From Polymyxa betae (taxonomy: Eukaryota; Endomyxa; Phytomyxea; Plasmodiophorida; Plasmodiophoridae): a stretch of 64,000 bases of DNA. This document shows, in pieces, positions 1 to 11,266 of the stretch (positions are counted from its first letter, which is position 1; the number at the start of each line of letters is the position of its first letter). A model generated the notes under the pieces. That model had not been told where the DNA came from. It saw only the letters and a list, made by a program, of their open reading frames with translations, and made no database searches. Both the position numbers and the translations under genes were made by a program. The stretch covers positions 124,001-188,000 of the forward strand of contig RBZT01000419.1 of the NCBI GenBank assembly GCA_003693705.1. The letters are read 5' to 3'.

Positions 1-1199
1 TTGGCTCAAAATATGATCTTGCTATACACGCGTTATCTGTTAACCAGCGATTTGGTGAGAACGATGTTCTGTATTTAAAATACGATTTTCTCGGAGAACA
101 AAAAGCGGGAAAGAATATTGCCGAAGTATGCTCTCATCAGAATTTATTCGTCTCTAATGTTTGCAAGGAGATTAAACTGCTGACTGAGGATTATGCTCTA
201 AAGATGGATTTCTTACTACACGATAAAGTTAAGTACTCATTAAACCGTCCAAAAAGAGTCCAAAGAGGTGTTTTCCGAGTGAATTGTAAATCTGATCGTT
301 TTATCAACTGCTTCTGCTAATAGACGAATCCTGGTAGGCATCGACTGTTTGGACCGAACAAATTTTGTACAGTATCGTATCGCACAAAGATGCTTCGCCT
401 CGTTTCTCCAGGCTCTTGGGTTGGGAGCCGACAACGATTGGGAGAACTCCTATCCTAAAATCAGTAATTGTCTCAAAGGTTGCATCCGATACAATTGTCT
501 TGTTCGTTCTGACTTTGTTATTCAGATCTCTTTATGCATCACGGCGATCGCATTGCCAATCAATATGCAGGTCAGATATTACCAGTTTTTTATCTTACGT
601 TCGTCTTAAAAGTGACGTTTCAGGAAGTGGCGCTATGCATAAGCATGCATTTTCATCGACCCAGACCGAGGAGTTGCAAGATCATGAAGAACAAGAACTG
701 GATGTTGATAATCGGCTCACAATGGATCAAGTCAAAGGGAAGGTTATGAGTACATTTGGGAAGTTGAAGTCAAATGCTGCTAACAACAATGCTTTAACGG
801 CTATTAAGCGTTTCTATTCAAATGCTGTAACCGGTAATTGGGTGGCAAACGCTTAGTTTGCTTTCTGATTCCATTCTAGATAGATCGAAAAATCAGGCAA
901 TCCAAGTTTTCTTAGGGCATTTCAAACCGATCAGCATCGGTCCACACATCTGGTATCCAAAAACATGTCTAGGGTATTGAAAACTGACATTGCGTTACAG
1001 GGAATTACCGGCAGAAACAATTCATCAAGAAGAATTAACTTGGAGTGATGCTGATGAAATTCCACTGATATACCCATGGGCTGATCTGAAAGCTGCAAGA
1101 AAGAGCGAATCCAATTCCGATCTGGCAATTTCTGCGAATGATCTGATCGACCTCTCGTTTATCGACAGCAGCTCAGCGCCCGTCACGTTACACAAATGA
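1..1199 (+). CDS. FIG4: FIG4-like polyphosphoinositide phosphatase (SAC domain), 3' part
   Basis: Phosphoinositide 5-phosphatase of the SAC family; in other eukaryotes FIG4 removes the 5-phosphate of PI(3,5)P2 on endolysosome or vacuole membranes together with VAC14 and the PIKfyve kinase. The window opens inside the gene. After removing short introns (about 284-338, 489-532, 569-619, 832-880 and 969-1002) the frame reads through the catalytic motif CIDCLDRTN (the SAC CX5RT signature), then GDRIANQYAGSGAMHK, the conserved SAC block, then AIQVFLGHFKP, a tail typical of FIG4 rather than SAC1. The protein ends in an acidic tail with stop TGA at 1197-1199. No C-terminal membrane segments are seen, which again fits FIG4 and not SAC1. 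The 5' part lies outside the window. Seen: motifs and splice phases. Inferred: the FIG4 assignment over other SAC members. Confidence 0.85.
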
Positions 1200-1356
1200 T
1201 CGTTCAATGTAAAAAGACAGACAAATAAAGACAAGACTTATGTATCGAATAGATAGTAATGTGCTAGTGGACGTATATTGCAGAGAGTCTATCACAGGAA
1301 GTGGTCTTCATATCATGGGCTTCCGATAAAACCGTAGACTGACTTTCACCAAGCAT

Positions 1357-2656
1357 CTATAAGAAATGAGTTATTGCCCAGATTAATAGAAATGTAACAA
1401 AACAAACCCCTTTTGCTCTCGCTATAGCAGCATCGCGATTCTTTTTTTCAATGTCGCAGGACTTTTGTAGATTCTGTATGTGAGCCATTGTAACCAGATG
1501 TTCAATTCGTGCAAGCGCACGTTTGTCATGGCCATACCATTGAGTGAATTGTGGCCGCACGAAATAAATTAAATTATGCTCTGCCGTGCTCCTTTGGATC
1601 ACGAACGCATTGGTCTTTTCTAAAGTAAACACTTCCCCGACGCCGCTATTGATACCAGGACGCCCAGCACCTTCTAACCGTGGGCCACTCCACATAGAGA
1701 ACATCAACAGGAATAAAACTGGAAGGAATTGCATTAGCAGCTGAAACCAAGGCGCAGGTTGCCGCTGTTGTTGAGCTTGCGCATCATGCGATGTGTGATG
1801 TCGGCCCCGCCTGCGTTGAAACTGTGGCATTCGATGTCCACCAGCTGAAAAGAACATGTTTAGAATGTCTTCTGGGGTGACAACATCTTCGTCGCCAGCA
1901 CGGTTTGCATAAGAAGAGTGAGCGCTCTGAGCATTAATGACTTGAGGATCCTCGGTCCCATATCGGTCATATGCAGTTTTTCTAGATCAGGGTGAAAACG
2001 CGATTGTAGAATATGAGACAGAGCTCACCTTTGTTCGTCTGTTAAACACTCGTATGCTTGATTGATTGCCTTGAAAGCGTCGTCACTTGCCGGAGCGTGG
2101 TTCTTATCGGGATGGAATTGAAAAGCACGCTACAATAAATCTTTCATAAAAATGGCACATGGTGATGACAATAAACAAACCTTTTTATAAGCCCGCTTAA
2201 TAATTTCAACATCTTTGCATTTCGCTTCAATATTTAATCGAGCATAATAGCATTTAGTGTTTCTGACTGCAATAGCTGCCTCCTGTTGTTCTCTTTGGTA
2301 GATGTCAATATAGGATAGAGACGTTTACTATAAACTAACTTCGTATAGTTGCCTCTTACTGGCTCGTGATTTCTTACATCTTTTTTCGCAGGGGTTTGAT
2401 GTTCGGGGACAGACTCTCTTCGGGATTGCTCGTGCCCTTGGCGCTCTTCTCTTATTTTGAGAGCTACTAAAAACTATGTATTCTAAGGAAAAGGCAGCAA
2501 AACAACCTACTGACTAACCGTCCTAGCCTCATCTGTCTCATATAGACGAAGGGATTTCTCACAGAGCTGAATTGACCGCTCGAGATCGTTCCGTTTCAAG
2601 GCCTCACGGGCGTTGGCCAGACATTGAAGGCTCGCATCGCGATTGGCGATCGACAT
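1357..2656 (-). CDS. DNAJB12/DNAJB14-like ER membrane J-protein (DUF1977)
   Basis: Hsp40 co-chaperone expected to sit in the ER membrane with its J domain in the cytosol, recruiting Hsp70 to membrane-protein quality control. The N-terminus, starting at ATG 2656, resembles the start of DNAJB12: a short helical stretch with ANAREALKRNDLERSIQL. The J domain follows in exons around 2010-2270, with FHPDKNHAPASDDAFKAINQ containing the HPD triad. Next is a linker ending in a Gly/Arg/Gln-rich stretch, then one hydrophobic segment (WFQLLMQFLPVLFLLMF, about 1690-1750), then a C-terminal region rich in charged residues that matches DUF1977 in layout. The stop is the complement of 1357-1359. At least three short introns are needed. 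The gene converges on FIG4, leaving under 160 bases between the stops. Confidence 0.82.
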
Positions 2657-3232
2657 GGCAAAGCCTCAAGGTGAGCCCCGCCCAATTAAAGTAGCGGGAT
2701 TGCAATGAAATCGGTGATCTTACTACTGACTATGAGGCCGCCACGGATAACCTCAATCCAAGGATTTGTCGGGGAGATTCTGCCTACCGTCCTCTATCCG
2801 TTGGGTGGCTGGCTGCTCAGGATACCAGTGACAGATAAGCATGTCGCAAGAAATGTCAATGATAGGTACGTGTCTTTGGACAAACTCAATCATTCGCATT
2901 TACGACTCAGGATAATCGTTCAAATTTGATTATTGATTGCCGACAGGTCCATCGAAAGTAATACTGCTGATTTTGTTAACAATTTTTTTCAATGAACATG
3001 ACTCAACATTTTAAGCTAGAAAACAGAACAACCTGCTCGCAGTGCATCGAAAATTTGCAATTTTTGCAGGGATTTCACCGTATTTATACTCATCAGTCAT
3101 AACTACAATCTTTGGTTCTGCAACATGGAATAGCATAAAAACTGCAAAAGTGCAATTAAAAGGTGCGTGCTGCAACATGGTAATATAACGAGTCAGTTTA
3201 TACTGTAATTTCATTTTTTATTATTTCTGAAC
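2657..3232. other. Gap between divergent genes; no supported gene
   Basis: This stretch separates the divergent DNAJB12-like gene and the small protein at 3233. A 74-codon open stretch at 2705-2929 on the plus strand has no recognisable motif and no clear splice partner. The rest is A+T-rich. It probably holds both promoters; no specific element was recognised. Confidence 0.4.
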
Positions 3233-3703
3233 ATGGGTCTCTCTGCCACCAGCCCGACATTGTCTCCGCAAGACGGCTGCTTCTACACACATGTTGAACA
3301 GCGTGCTTGTGAACCTGACGAGCATGGCCGAATGCGTTGTCGTCAAGTCAGGAAGATCCTGAGGAAATGCCCCGGATTCCCGATCGAGGAACTAGAAAGC
3401 GATCCGCATGTAGGAGTGCTGCGATCGTCTCCCGAAGTTCGAACGGAGCTTGACCTTTTCGATACTATGCGACAAATGATCGATATGTTTGACGATGACA
3501 GCATTTCATCACATCCATTTTATTCTGGAGAGCCAAATCAAAGAAGTCCCGAGCATCAAACGAGGTCTCCATTTGACCTATTTGGGCGCCACAGATTTAA
3601 TAACTCGCCAGGTTCCCAAGATCCAAATGTTTTTCATGAAAGGCGTCCTCCTCAACAATGGAGGACTTACAGCGAATATCAGTCACAGACTCACGAAATT
3701 TAA
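3233..3703 (+). CDS. Small hypothetical protein with a Cys/Arg motif
   Basis: Single-exon frame of 156 residues, ATG 3233, stop TAA. The first 60 residues hold a compact conserved-looking block: GCFYTHVEQRACEPDEHGRM, then CRQVRKILRKCPGFP, giving four Cys plus a CPGxP turn. This resembles the short Cys/IRxCPGxP motif seen in small plant and fungal proteins of unknown role (for example those annotated as Fra a 1-associated), but the match is by eye only. The last 90 residues are low in complexity and rich in Ser, Pro, Gln, Asn and Phe, so probably disordered. No signal peptide or membrane helix is seen. An upstream exon cannot be excluded. Function unknown. Confidence 0.5.
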   Translation: MGLSATSPTLSPQDGCFYTHVEQRACEPDEHGRMRCRQVRKILRKCPGFPIEELESDPHVGVLRSSPEVRTELDLFDTMRQMIDMFDDDSISSHPFYSGEPNQRSPEHQTRSPFDLFGRHRFNNSPGSQDPNVFHERRPPQQWRTYSEYQSQTHEI

Positions 3704-3897
3704 TTTCTAAATTTATTTTTAGCCCGTTTTCTCACATATTGATCATTTTTCATATGATGTCGACCAGCAGAGAGGATTTTCGAATGTTTCAATTTTCAGA
3801 TTTTATCCTTGCTACGAATTGGCGGGGCACATTCAACTGTACCACACGACCCTTTTGATTTAATGCTAGATTCGTCTCGCTTGACAGCTTAATCTGA

Positions 3898-5395
3898 ATG
3901 TTGCAGACCCCGGATGGCGACGGTCGCCAAAGCCATCCGGTGCCGTCTAAACGATATAAATATTTTGTTCACAAAACGAAGCATGGTTCGATGCCTGACA
4001 TATGGACGAAACCGGTTGTTCATAGAGCAGATCGGGTCTCCCTTCCCGATGATCCACAGCTGAGGCGTCTGCAAATTATAGTGCGATTTCAGAGCATCGC
4101 TCTCACTCTTCAACGGCATCATTGTCAAAACGGCAGCGATCAGCCGCCATTGCAATTAATGACCGCATTGATGCAGAAAATTCAGGTCCAACGTGATAAC
4201 ATACGACTAAATAGCTATCATTGGGCCAGGAATTTTCGCTTCGCATTGTTCAAATGCATGAACGATTCGAAATCTTCGAGACTGGCAGCTTTCCTCAACA
4301 TAATAGTTTCTGCAGCAACGTATGCTGATATGATAGTTCCATATTTTTGTAAATTTAAAGCTTTTATATTTTAGGTTGATTTCAGTATCTGTAACTTGTG
4401 CTGAAACAGCGATGAACTCAAAGGATGGACTTCTGCTCGCTGAATTAATCTGCACATTGGTGTTCACTTGTGAATTCCTAGCAAGATTTCTCGCCTGTGC
4501 AACATTCAGAGAATTCTTAACCTGGCTGACGTTTATCGATGTCATCACTATTGGGCCATCATATATCGAATTCCTTTTGCCGCTTTTGGTGAGCAAAGCG
4601 TATATTTAGTATTATCTGTTTCAGCTAAGTTGTCAATGCAGATAAAAGACAATCAGATCGTGACATCAGCAGAGTTTCGAGTATTACGTGCCGTTCGAGT
4701 CTTAAGGATTCTTAAGATCGCTCGCCATTTAAGCTGGGTCCCAATGGTAAAAGAAGTGTTCCATGAGTCCTGGTTACCATTGGCTATGATGGGCTTCATC
4801 GTTGGTATCATCCTAGTGGTACTTTCTAGCATAATGTATTTTATCGAAAAAGATACTCCTGATAGGTGATGGTGCACATTGATTTATTTACTTTGTTTTT
4901 AATGATCGCATCTAGTTTGTTCATCAGTATTCCGACATCAATGTACTGGTGTATGATAACCTTAACGACAGTTGGTTATGGAGACATTGTACCTGTAACG
5001 CTGTTAGGGAAATTTTTTGCTGCCTGCACCAGTATTATTGGTATTTTGCTGCTCGCCATTCCCATATCCATTGTCTCCGACTCATTCTCAACATTATATT
5101 CAAGAAGACAGGATTTATGCGCTTTTGTCGAGACGTAAGGAACTCCCATCTCATGTTGTCAATTTGGTTCAGTCTATTCAGATATCGGAGGAGGAACGAG
5201 TCTGTCCAAAGACACATTTCTCACGAAGATAGGCTAGAATGGGTTATCCATATCGCTCATGAGATGACATCGTTCTCTGTCATCCACAAAATGAATCAGC
5301 AGATGCAACTAGATGATGTCGACGCCGACATCAGCATCCGGAAATTCTTTGCTAAATCTTTGGCCGAGGATGGCGATTTGGTTGTTACCAGATAA
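3898..5395 (+). CDS. Voltage-gated potassium channel, Kv type
   Basis: Six-transmembrane voltage-gated K+ channel subunit in four or five exons. The N-terminus (ATG 3898) is cytosolic and lacks an obvious T1 domain. S1 lies near 4290-4350, S2 and S3 in the exon 4376-4590, and S4 in the exon from 4622 as RVLRAVRVLRILKIARH, with regularly spaced Arg/Lys. S5 follows. After an intron at about 4868-4917 comes the pore, with MITLTTVGYGDIVPVT carrying the canonical K+ filter TVGYGD, then S6 with LLAIPISI (a PxP-like bend). A last intron (about 5136-5180) joins a C-terminal tail ending at TAA 5393-5395. All splice phases used keep the frame. Seen: filter, S4 and S6. Inferred: homotetramer at the plasma or flagellar membrane. 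It is clearly distinct from the tandem CNG channel at 11.3 kb, whose filter is altered. Confidence 0.92.
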
Positions 5396-5592
5396 GGCCA
5401 TCAGCGTAGGAGTCTTTGCTGTCAGAAATTTAACGATCTGCTGGCCAGCAATTTAGTATTGCATAGCCGTAATACATAAACAGGGTTGCGCTCCTCAGTG
5501 TAGGGACCTTAATGTTAACAAACTAAGATCATTTCGAAACTGTCTTAACAACAAACTAGTCGGCCGTTGCTGGGAAGTGCAGACGGCGGCGG

Positions 5593-8294
5593 ATGAGTGG
5601 CAATGGATCGACGTTCAAAGTAGCGCTCGAACCTTGCGATGATATCCTTATGTCAATGGATTCGCCAAATCATATGTCGGCAAAAGCCGGAGATATCGGC
5701 GCTTTCGGCGAGCCATCATCGGATGTCAAAATGTCACAGATGTCTTCTGATGATGATCGGGATCAGTGGTGGGAAGTCCACGATTGGGACGGTGGTCATG
5801 AATCTGTGAAATTGCTGAGGGGTGAAGTGGCTGTCATGCGGGTTGACAATGTCCATCTCATTCTGGATTCCTCTTTGCCATTGCTAATGGCTCCGTCTGG
5901 GACTTTTGAAATGACAACGTACCGCCTTCGCTTTCTGCCTAAAGACAAGCACTGCGAAGTTGGTAGAATTCTTTCAGATTTCCCTTATATTTTTGCTGGT
6001 TGTGACCATCAAATGAAGTGGATTATGTTGAACTTTGCCGCTTTTAGGCCAGTGGAGTTTCTGCTGCGTTATGCTCCGCTCCTCTTGCGATGGTTGAACG
6101 TATTGAAAAGATTGAAGGCAGATGGGACCGTTCAAATTCAATTGAAATTCACACGAGAGATTACAGATTCTTGAGGTATAACCTTTAAGAAGTAATTGCG
6201 TTTTAATGAAGTTTTTGTTAGGCTCGAATTTCCGCGGGGCGAATCGATGCTCGAGAGGGCATATCAGTGTCTGGTAGGATACGTTTTTCCACAAAAGATC
6301 GATTTCGTAAGCTACAGTCTGGAATGGGCGGGTGTTTTGGACTTAAAGCTAGATAGCTGTTTGGATTTTTCTATTGCAGCCGCAAAACGTCATCAATTCC
6401 GTCGCACTTGGACGGATGGGCTCTGGTTTGTTGTTATACTTGTCAGTTTGGTAAATTTAATCTTCTAGCAGTACGATGGCTTAAAGGAACTTCTTCGACT
6501 TGGGATACCATCCGAGTTACTTCGAATTACTTCTGTTAACAAACAATTCGGTTTGAACGTTTTTCTTCTGAAAGTTGTTCTTAATCTCGTTATATTCAGA
6601 AGTCTGTGATTCATATCCGAGTCTGGTTGCAGTCCCAGCTTTCGTTTCAGATTTTGATATTAAGAAAGGTGCATTTGTTTTTTATGCTTTACAAGTTCAG
6701 CTCAACAATTACATGCAGTTGCTGCTTTTCGCAAAAGGGGAAGGTTTCCTATTCTCTCTTGGAAGCATCCCACAAGTAACGCCTCAATATGGCGATGTAG
6801 GTATGAACAATACACAGTCGGTTCCTCAGTACTGCTCAACTTTTTTCAGTCAGCCTAGGGTTGGCTGGAATCAGTCACGGTCTTCGTACGATGAAGGGTA
6901 AGTGTAAGCAAAACACTTTATTAACCTTGCCCTAACTTCATGTCGAGCTAGAATGTTAAGTGCGATTTTACGAACCAATCCGGGGCAAGAAAGCCTCCCC
7001 ATTTTTGACTGCAGGCCAAAAATGAACGCTGTCGGAAATAAATTGGCTGGGGCCGGTTTCGAGTTATCAGAATTTTATCCAGATTGTATTACAATAGCGT
7101 TGTCCTATTTTTGACTCTAAAAATGGTTAGGCTCCCTTACCTTTTTGAATATACAAAACATCCACTCCGTTCGAGATAGTGCTCAGAAGCTCGCCAAACT
7201 TTGCCGTTATGAAGGAACTGCAAGCAGTATGAATACGTCTCAGTTCATGAGTCGATTGGATGCATCGGCCTGGCTATCACATCAATCAGATTTAGTTCGT
7301 GCCGTCCTAGCCGGAGTCCAATGTTTAAACGAGTATGCCTTTTCGATATTGACACCAGTTGTCTAATTGCCCGAAGCCATCAGCAAACGGTTTTGATTCA
7401 TTGCTCTGACGGTTGGGATCGGACAACACAGATAAGCTCATTGATCATGCTTTGCCTCGATCCTTTTTATCGCACCTACGAAGGGTTTATGATTTTGATC
7501 GAAAAGGAATGGCTTGCATGTGGACATAAATTCGCAGAACGGATCGGGATGGATGCAGATCACTCAAATTCGCAGCGCGCTCCTGTCTTTCTCCAATTTA
7601 TTGAGACGACTTGGTAAAATTAGAGATCAATTTGCTTCTATTATTCTGATAACCGAATAATAGGCAACTATGTGTACAATTTCCTACAGAGTTTGAATTC
7701 AACACGAAGTATCTTTTGAGCTTAATGGATCACGTATGGTCCGGGAGATTCGGAACATTTTTTTGCAATTCTATTCGAGAGAGAATACAGTGCTGTTTGC
7801 GACAGCGAACCGTTTCTCTATGGACGTATATGCGTTCTCCAGAGTCTCGAATGTTATTCACAAACCCGCTTTATGAGGGCGCCGACCATGTGATTTATCC
7901 CAGTGCCAGTACATCCAAAATAAGGCTGTGGGAAGAGTTCTGGTTACGATCTGGCTTAGTTGAATATCCTAGGCCTCTTCGGCTGGACGCATTGCCGCCA
8001 AGAGCAGCACATCCTGTTTCGACATCCACCGAGATGTTGTATCAGTCCACGATATGGAGGTTAAAACAACAAATTCAACATCTGAACCAGATTTGCAAAG
8101 ACTTGCGTTCTGATACAGAGACCGTTGTCGATGATAATGTTGAGGATATATGTGAACAAGCCGATGACAGTGGCTCTCAGCAAACGCAAACCAGACTAGA
8201 GCGAGAGATACCCCAATTGGATCGTTTTAATGCGAAAAATACCATGATAGATTTAAGACAACCTTCTATTAATGCACCCATACAAGAAATTTAA
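5593..8294 (+). CDS. Myotubularin-family phosphoinositide 3-phosphatase
   Basis: Lipid phosphatase expected to remove the 3-phosphate of PI3P and PI(3,5)P2 on endosomes. An acidic N-terminus (ATG 5593) leads into a PH-GRAM-like domain (about residues 75-180). The myotubularin core follows through several short introns: [37 protein letters not shown] (after splicing), [10 protein letters not shown] and [15 protein letters not shown]. The catalytic loop HCSDGWDRT at about 7398-7425 is the intact CX5R signature, so this is an active-type member. Near the C-terminus, about 8040-8110, there is a short coiled coil ([20 protein letters not shown]), as in other MTMRs that dimerise. No FYVE finger is visible. 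With FIG4 at the window start, it gives two enzymes of the PI3P / PI(3,5)P2 pathway within 8 kb; this is probably chance. Confidence 0.93.
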
Positions 8295-8374
8295 CTTTAT
8301 CTTTATAGTGTAACAATCAAATATACTGAGATAGCCCCTTACTTATACAGTTATAATAAACGCCTTGAATGATA

Positions 8375-10278
8375 TTAAGATGAAGGTATCGGAGCAGCAA
8401 ATTTCGCTTTGAGCTCATCAAGACCGGCAGCTGTTGATTGTGACAGCTTTTGGAATGCCAATGCCATAACCAGCAAGCCTCGTGCGCGCTGTCGCCTCAA
8501 CTCGATAGAAACGGACGAATCGGAAAAAATTTTCTCGCAAACCGCCCTCAAAGTCGCCTCAACATCCAGAACGGTAACATTCCAACTAATGAATTTAGAT
8601 AAATTATGTGCCAACAACAACGATTGCTTATGGTACATTGTCTCAAGAACGGCGTCAACATTGCCAACAGGAAATGGCACTGATTCAGTTTCTAGTTCAG
8701 GAACCTGGCCATTTGATGCTAATTCCGCTTCGATGTGCTTCCTTTTCTTCTCCTCCTTTTCCTGAGCCTTTTTGGCCGCCTAAACTAAACGTTAGCAACA
8801 GCGACCTTGAAAGGAAGAGGATAATGCCTTGTACGCTTTTGCAGCAGAGCTTAACAATCGGAATTTGGTAGCAATAACATGAGCAGACTTTTTGATCCGA
8901 TTAACACCCATCCCAGCAGAAACGTTGTGATGGAATCCCAGAAAATTCAAAGCTTGTTCTTCATAGACGTACCCTAAAACCCCTAATCTATAATAAGTTC
9001 TATAATGAATATCCTTCTAAAGAGATTACCAAGTAGAGTACCACCAAATGCAGAATTAGAAAGCTCCTTCGCCTCGACCTCAATCGCAGTTTGAAAGGCA
9101 ATATGATCATCGCTTGTATCAGAGATGAACGCTTCTAGCTTGGCAGACAAATTCAACGCGCATTGGACTTCGCGTCGAAGCTGTCGATCTTTCGATTGAG
9201 CTTGGCCAAACGCACGCTCTAGCACTTCCTCTTGCTCATCTTCGTTAGCTTCGGGGTTTACAGTGTTAAGCACATTTTGCATTTGCATCACACGCAACTC
9301 TCCAATATACTCCTCGAATCGCTGAGATCCAAATACCAGCTCGAACAGCTGAGCGCTATCAAGCAGATTCTGCTGTTCCACACCAGCTTTACCGTTGAGA
9401 TCATATGAGGCGCGAAGACTTTCATCGGAGAGAATTTGGTAGGCTGCACCTAATTTCTGAAACTTTTCAGAGGCTTTCTCGTCATCGGGATTCTTATCAG
9501 GGTGCAACTGAATAGCCTTCAAACGGTAGGCTTTCTTTATGTCTTGCTGAGATGCATTCGGAGGTACACTCAGTTCATCATACAGTGAAGTATCAACAAC
9601 AGTTCGAGATGTGGTAACATCAGGGTTGTGGTTCTGCAGAACCCGGGCAGCTTCTTCAGGTAGACTATAATAATACCATTCTCGTGATTCAGGATTCCAA
9701 ACTTGATCACGCATGCCGCTTTTTATGGCGTTTGGTGTTTCATAAATCCCCCTTCCAACTTGGAACACACCGGTTGCTGCACCAGCTACAGTCAGAGCGA
9801 CACCGCTTACAGCACCAGCCAACAAGCCTATAATAATGTTGGAATAATCGGTTTAGACCGGATAGAAAGTGTTCACCTTTGGAAAACCCCTTAACACCAT
9901 CCTCTTTAGCACCTTGGATGGGCAAAGCAACCATTGCAGCGAGACCTCCGGCTAAACCCTGATACAGCAGCATTACAAATGATATCAGTCTCGAATCTGA
10001 TAAACAGGTACCCGCCCAATGTTTTTCAGTCCGCTTGATAAACCAGCAATAGCATGCTTGGGTCGCCTGACCGAGAACAAATCGAATTTCTCTGCTGGCT
10101 CACCCTGCTGATTGCCAGAGCCAGTAGTGGGGACTAAGCTATTGGCTTGGGACGGTTCCGGATGGCAATCAAGCTGAACGGCGGGCCCTGACGCCGGCGA
10201 TGGATGCGAAGGGGCCGCCATGTGAGATTTCTGGGAACGCTTTTTTAATGAAAAGAAGCGCAGTGAAGGACGGGACAT
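8375..10278 (-). CDS. DnaJ-X domain J-protein
   Basis: Hsp40 protein of the DnaJ-X type (relatives: yeast Caj1/Djp1 and plant DnaJ10). The start ATG 10278 opens a basic, Pro-rich N-terminus, followed by small Gly/Ala-rich hydrophobic segments (GLAGGLAAMVALPIQGAKED, then LLAGAVSGVALTVAGAATGV), which may associate with membrane. The J domain covers about 9590-9400 and includes QLHPDKNPDDEKASEKF with the HPD triad. Directly after it comes the X domain, with LFELVFGSQRFEEYIGEL, the hallmark of the family. The C-terminal half is helical and charged. Three or four short introns break the N- and C-terminal parts. The stop is the complement of 8375-8377, only 80 bases from the myotubularin stop. A role in peroxisomal or mitochondrial import is known for some relatives but cannot be inferred here. 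Confidence 0.88.
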
Positions 10279-11266
10279 GTAACAGATAGATAAATATGAT
10301 GGATAGATTGCAGGTCAGCGAGTAATTTCTGGCCTTTCTAATCAATTATTTCTGATTGTGATTCAATAAATAACGGCCAGATTAGAACTTGAAGATTAGT
10401 TTATGAAATGATGGGTCTGACTCTGTCGGGTCTAACTAACAACCACGGTCCCTTGGTCGGGCTCTTTCTCCGCACTTCTTTTTCAAACAATCTTGCTTCA
10501 AGACAGCTATTTAGTTCTTATATTGATTATTTGCAATGTCAAGATCGTATTGAGATGCGCGTCTGTTGGTGAATCATGCTCGTATTGAGATGTGTTCTTT
10601 TTGGCGAATCATGCTGCCAAGGTCTCATGTAAAATATGAATTGTCACTTTACGCTATTATGCTAAAGTTATTCATTAATAATGATTCATGGAGTTAGTCG
10701 TGATATCCGTTTCTGTCAACGTCAATAAAATGTGACTTCATCTTCTTCTTTCTCGTTGTACAAAGTGATAAACACTGACCTTGCCTTACGAATCGAAGAT
10801 CAGGTAATTGATGAGTTCGGTTTAGATTGTCTACATTCTTCGTTCTTAGTAGCGGTTTGACTCTGTCTCTCAGCAAGGATGGCCTTGCGGGCGAATAGCT
10901 AGACATTCCCCAAAATTGATGGTTGGATCAGGAATGGTACCTGTTAGTGAACTATTACGTTGTAATACTTACCATATTGACAGAACGATTGTCCATCTGT
11001 AAGCTCATTCTTTACATGCAATTCACATAGAAGTAACAACTACTGACCATATTTGAAACCATACCCATTCTGCGACAAATGGATGATCACCGTCCAAATT
11101 CAAAGAGATCGAGCAGCAGCCGGTATAAAGTTGATCAAGGTCCAAATTGCTGGGCCATCTGTCACCCCATACATGATTGCTGATATTGCTGTTTATAGCA
11201 TCATCATCAAGTGCTACACAACATGATGGTGATTTAGGTGGTAGTGATGGTAATGAACCTGTTATA
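10279..11266. other. Intergenic region upstream of the tandem channel
   Basis: About 1 kb between the divergent DnaJ-X and channel genes, one of the longer gaps in the window. No open frame has coding character. It contains a 35-bp imperfect direct repeat at 10545-10614, annotated separately. The true channel start could lie in the last 100 bases, because the frame leading to ATG 11267 is open upstream of it without an in-frame ATG, so a short 5' exon is possible. Confidence 0.5.
10545..10614. repeat. 35-bp imperfect tandem direct repeat
   Basis: Two adjacent copies, 10545-10579 and 10580-10614, each beginning TCGTATTGAGATG and ending GAATCATGC, with differences in the middle. The position between two divergent genes would suit a regulatory element, but nothing in the sequence proves it. 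Confidence 0.6.

Noticed and set aside
2705-2929. 74-codon plus-strand ORF in the DNAJB12-like promoter region
   Set aside because: No motif, no convincing splice partner and no homology recognised.
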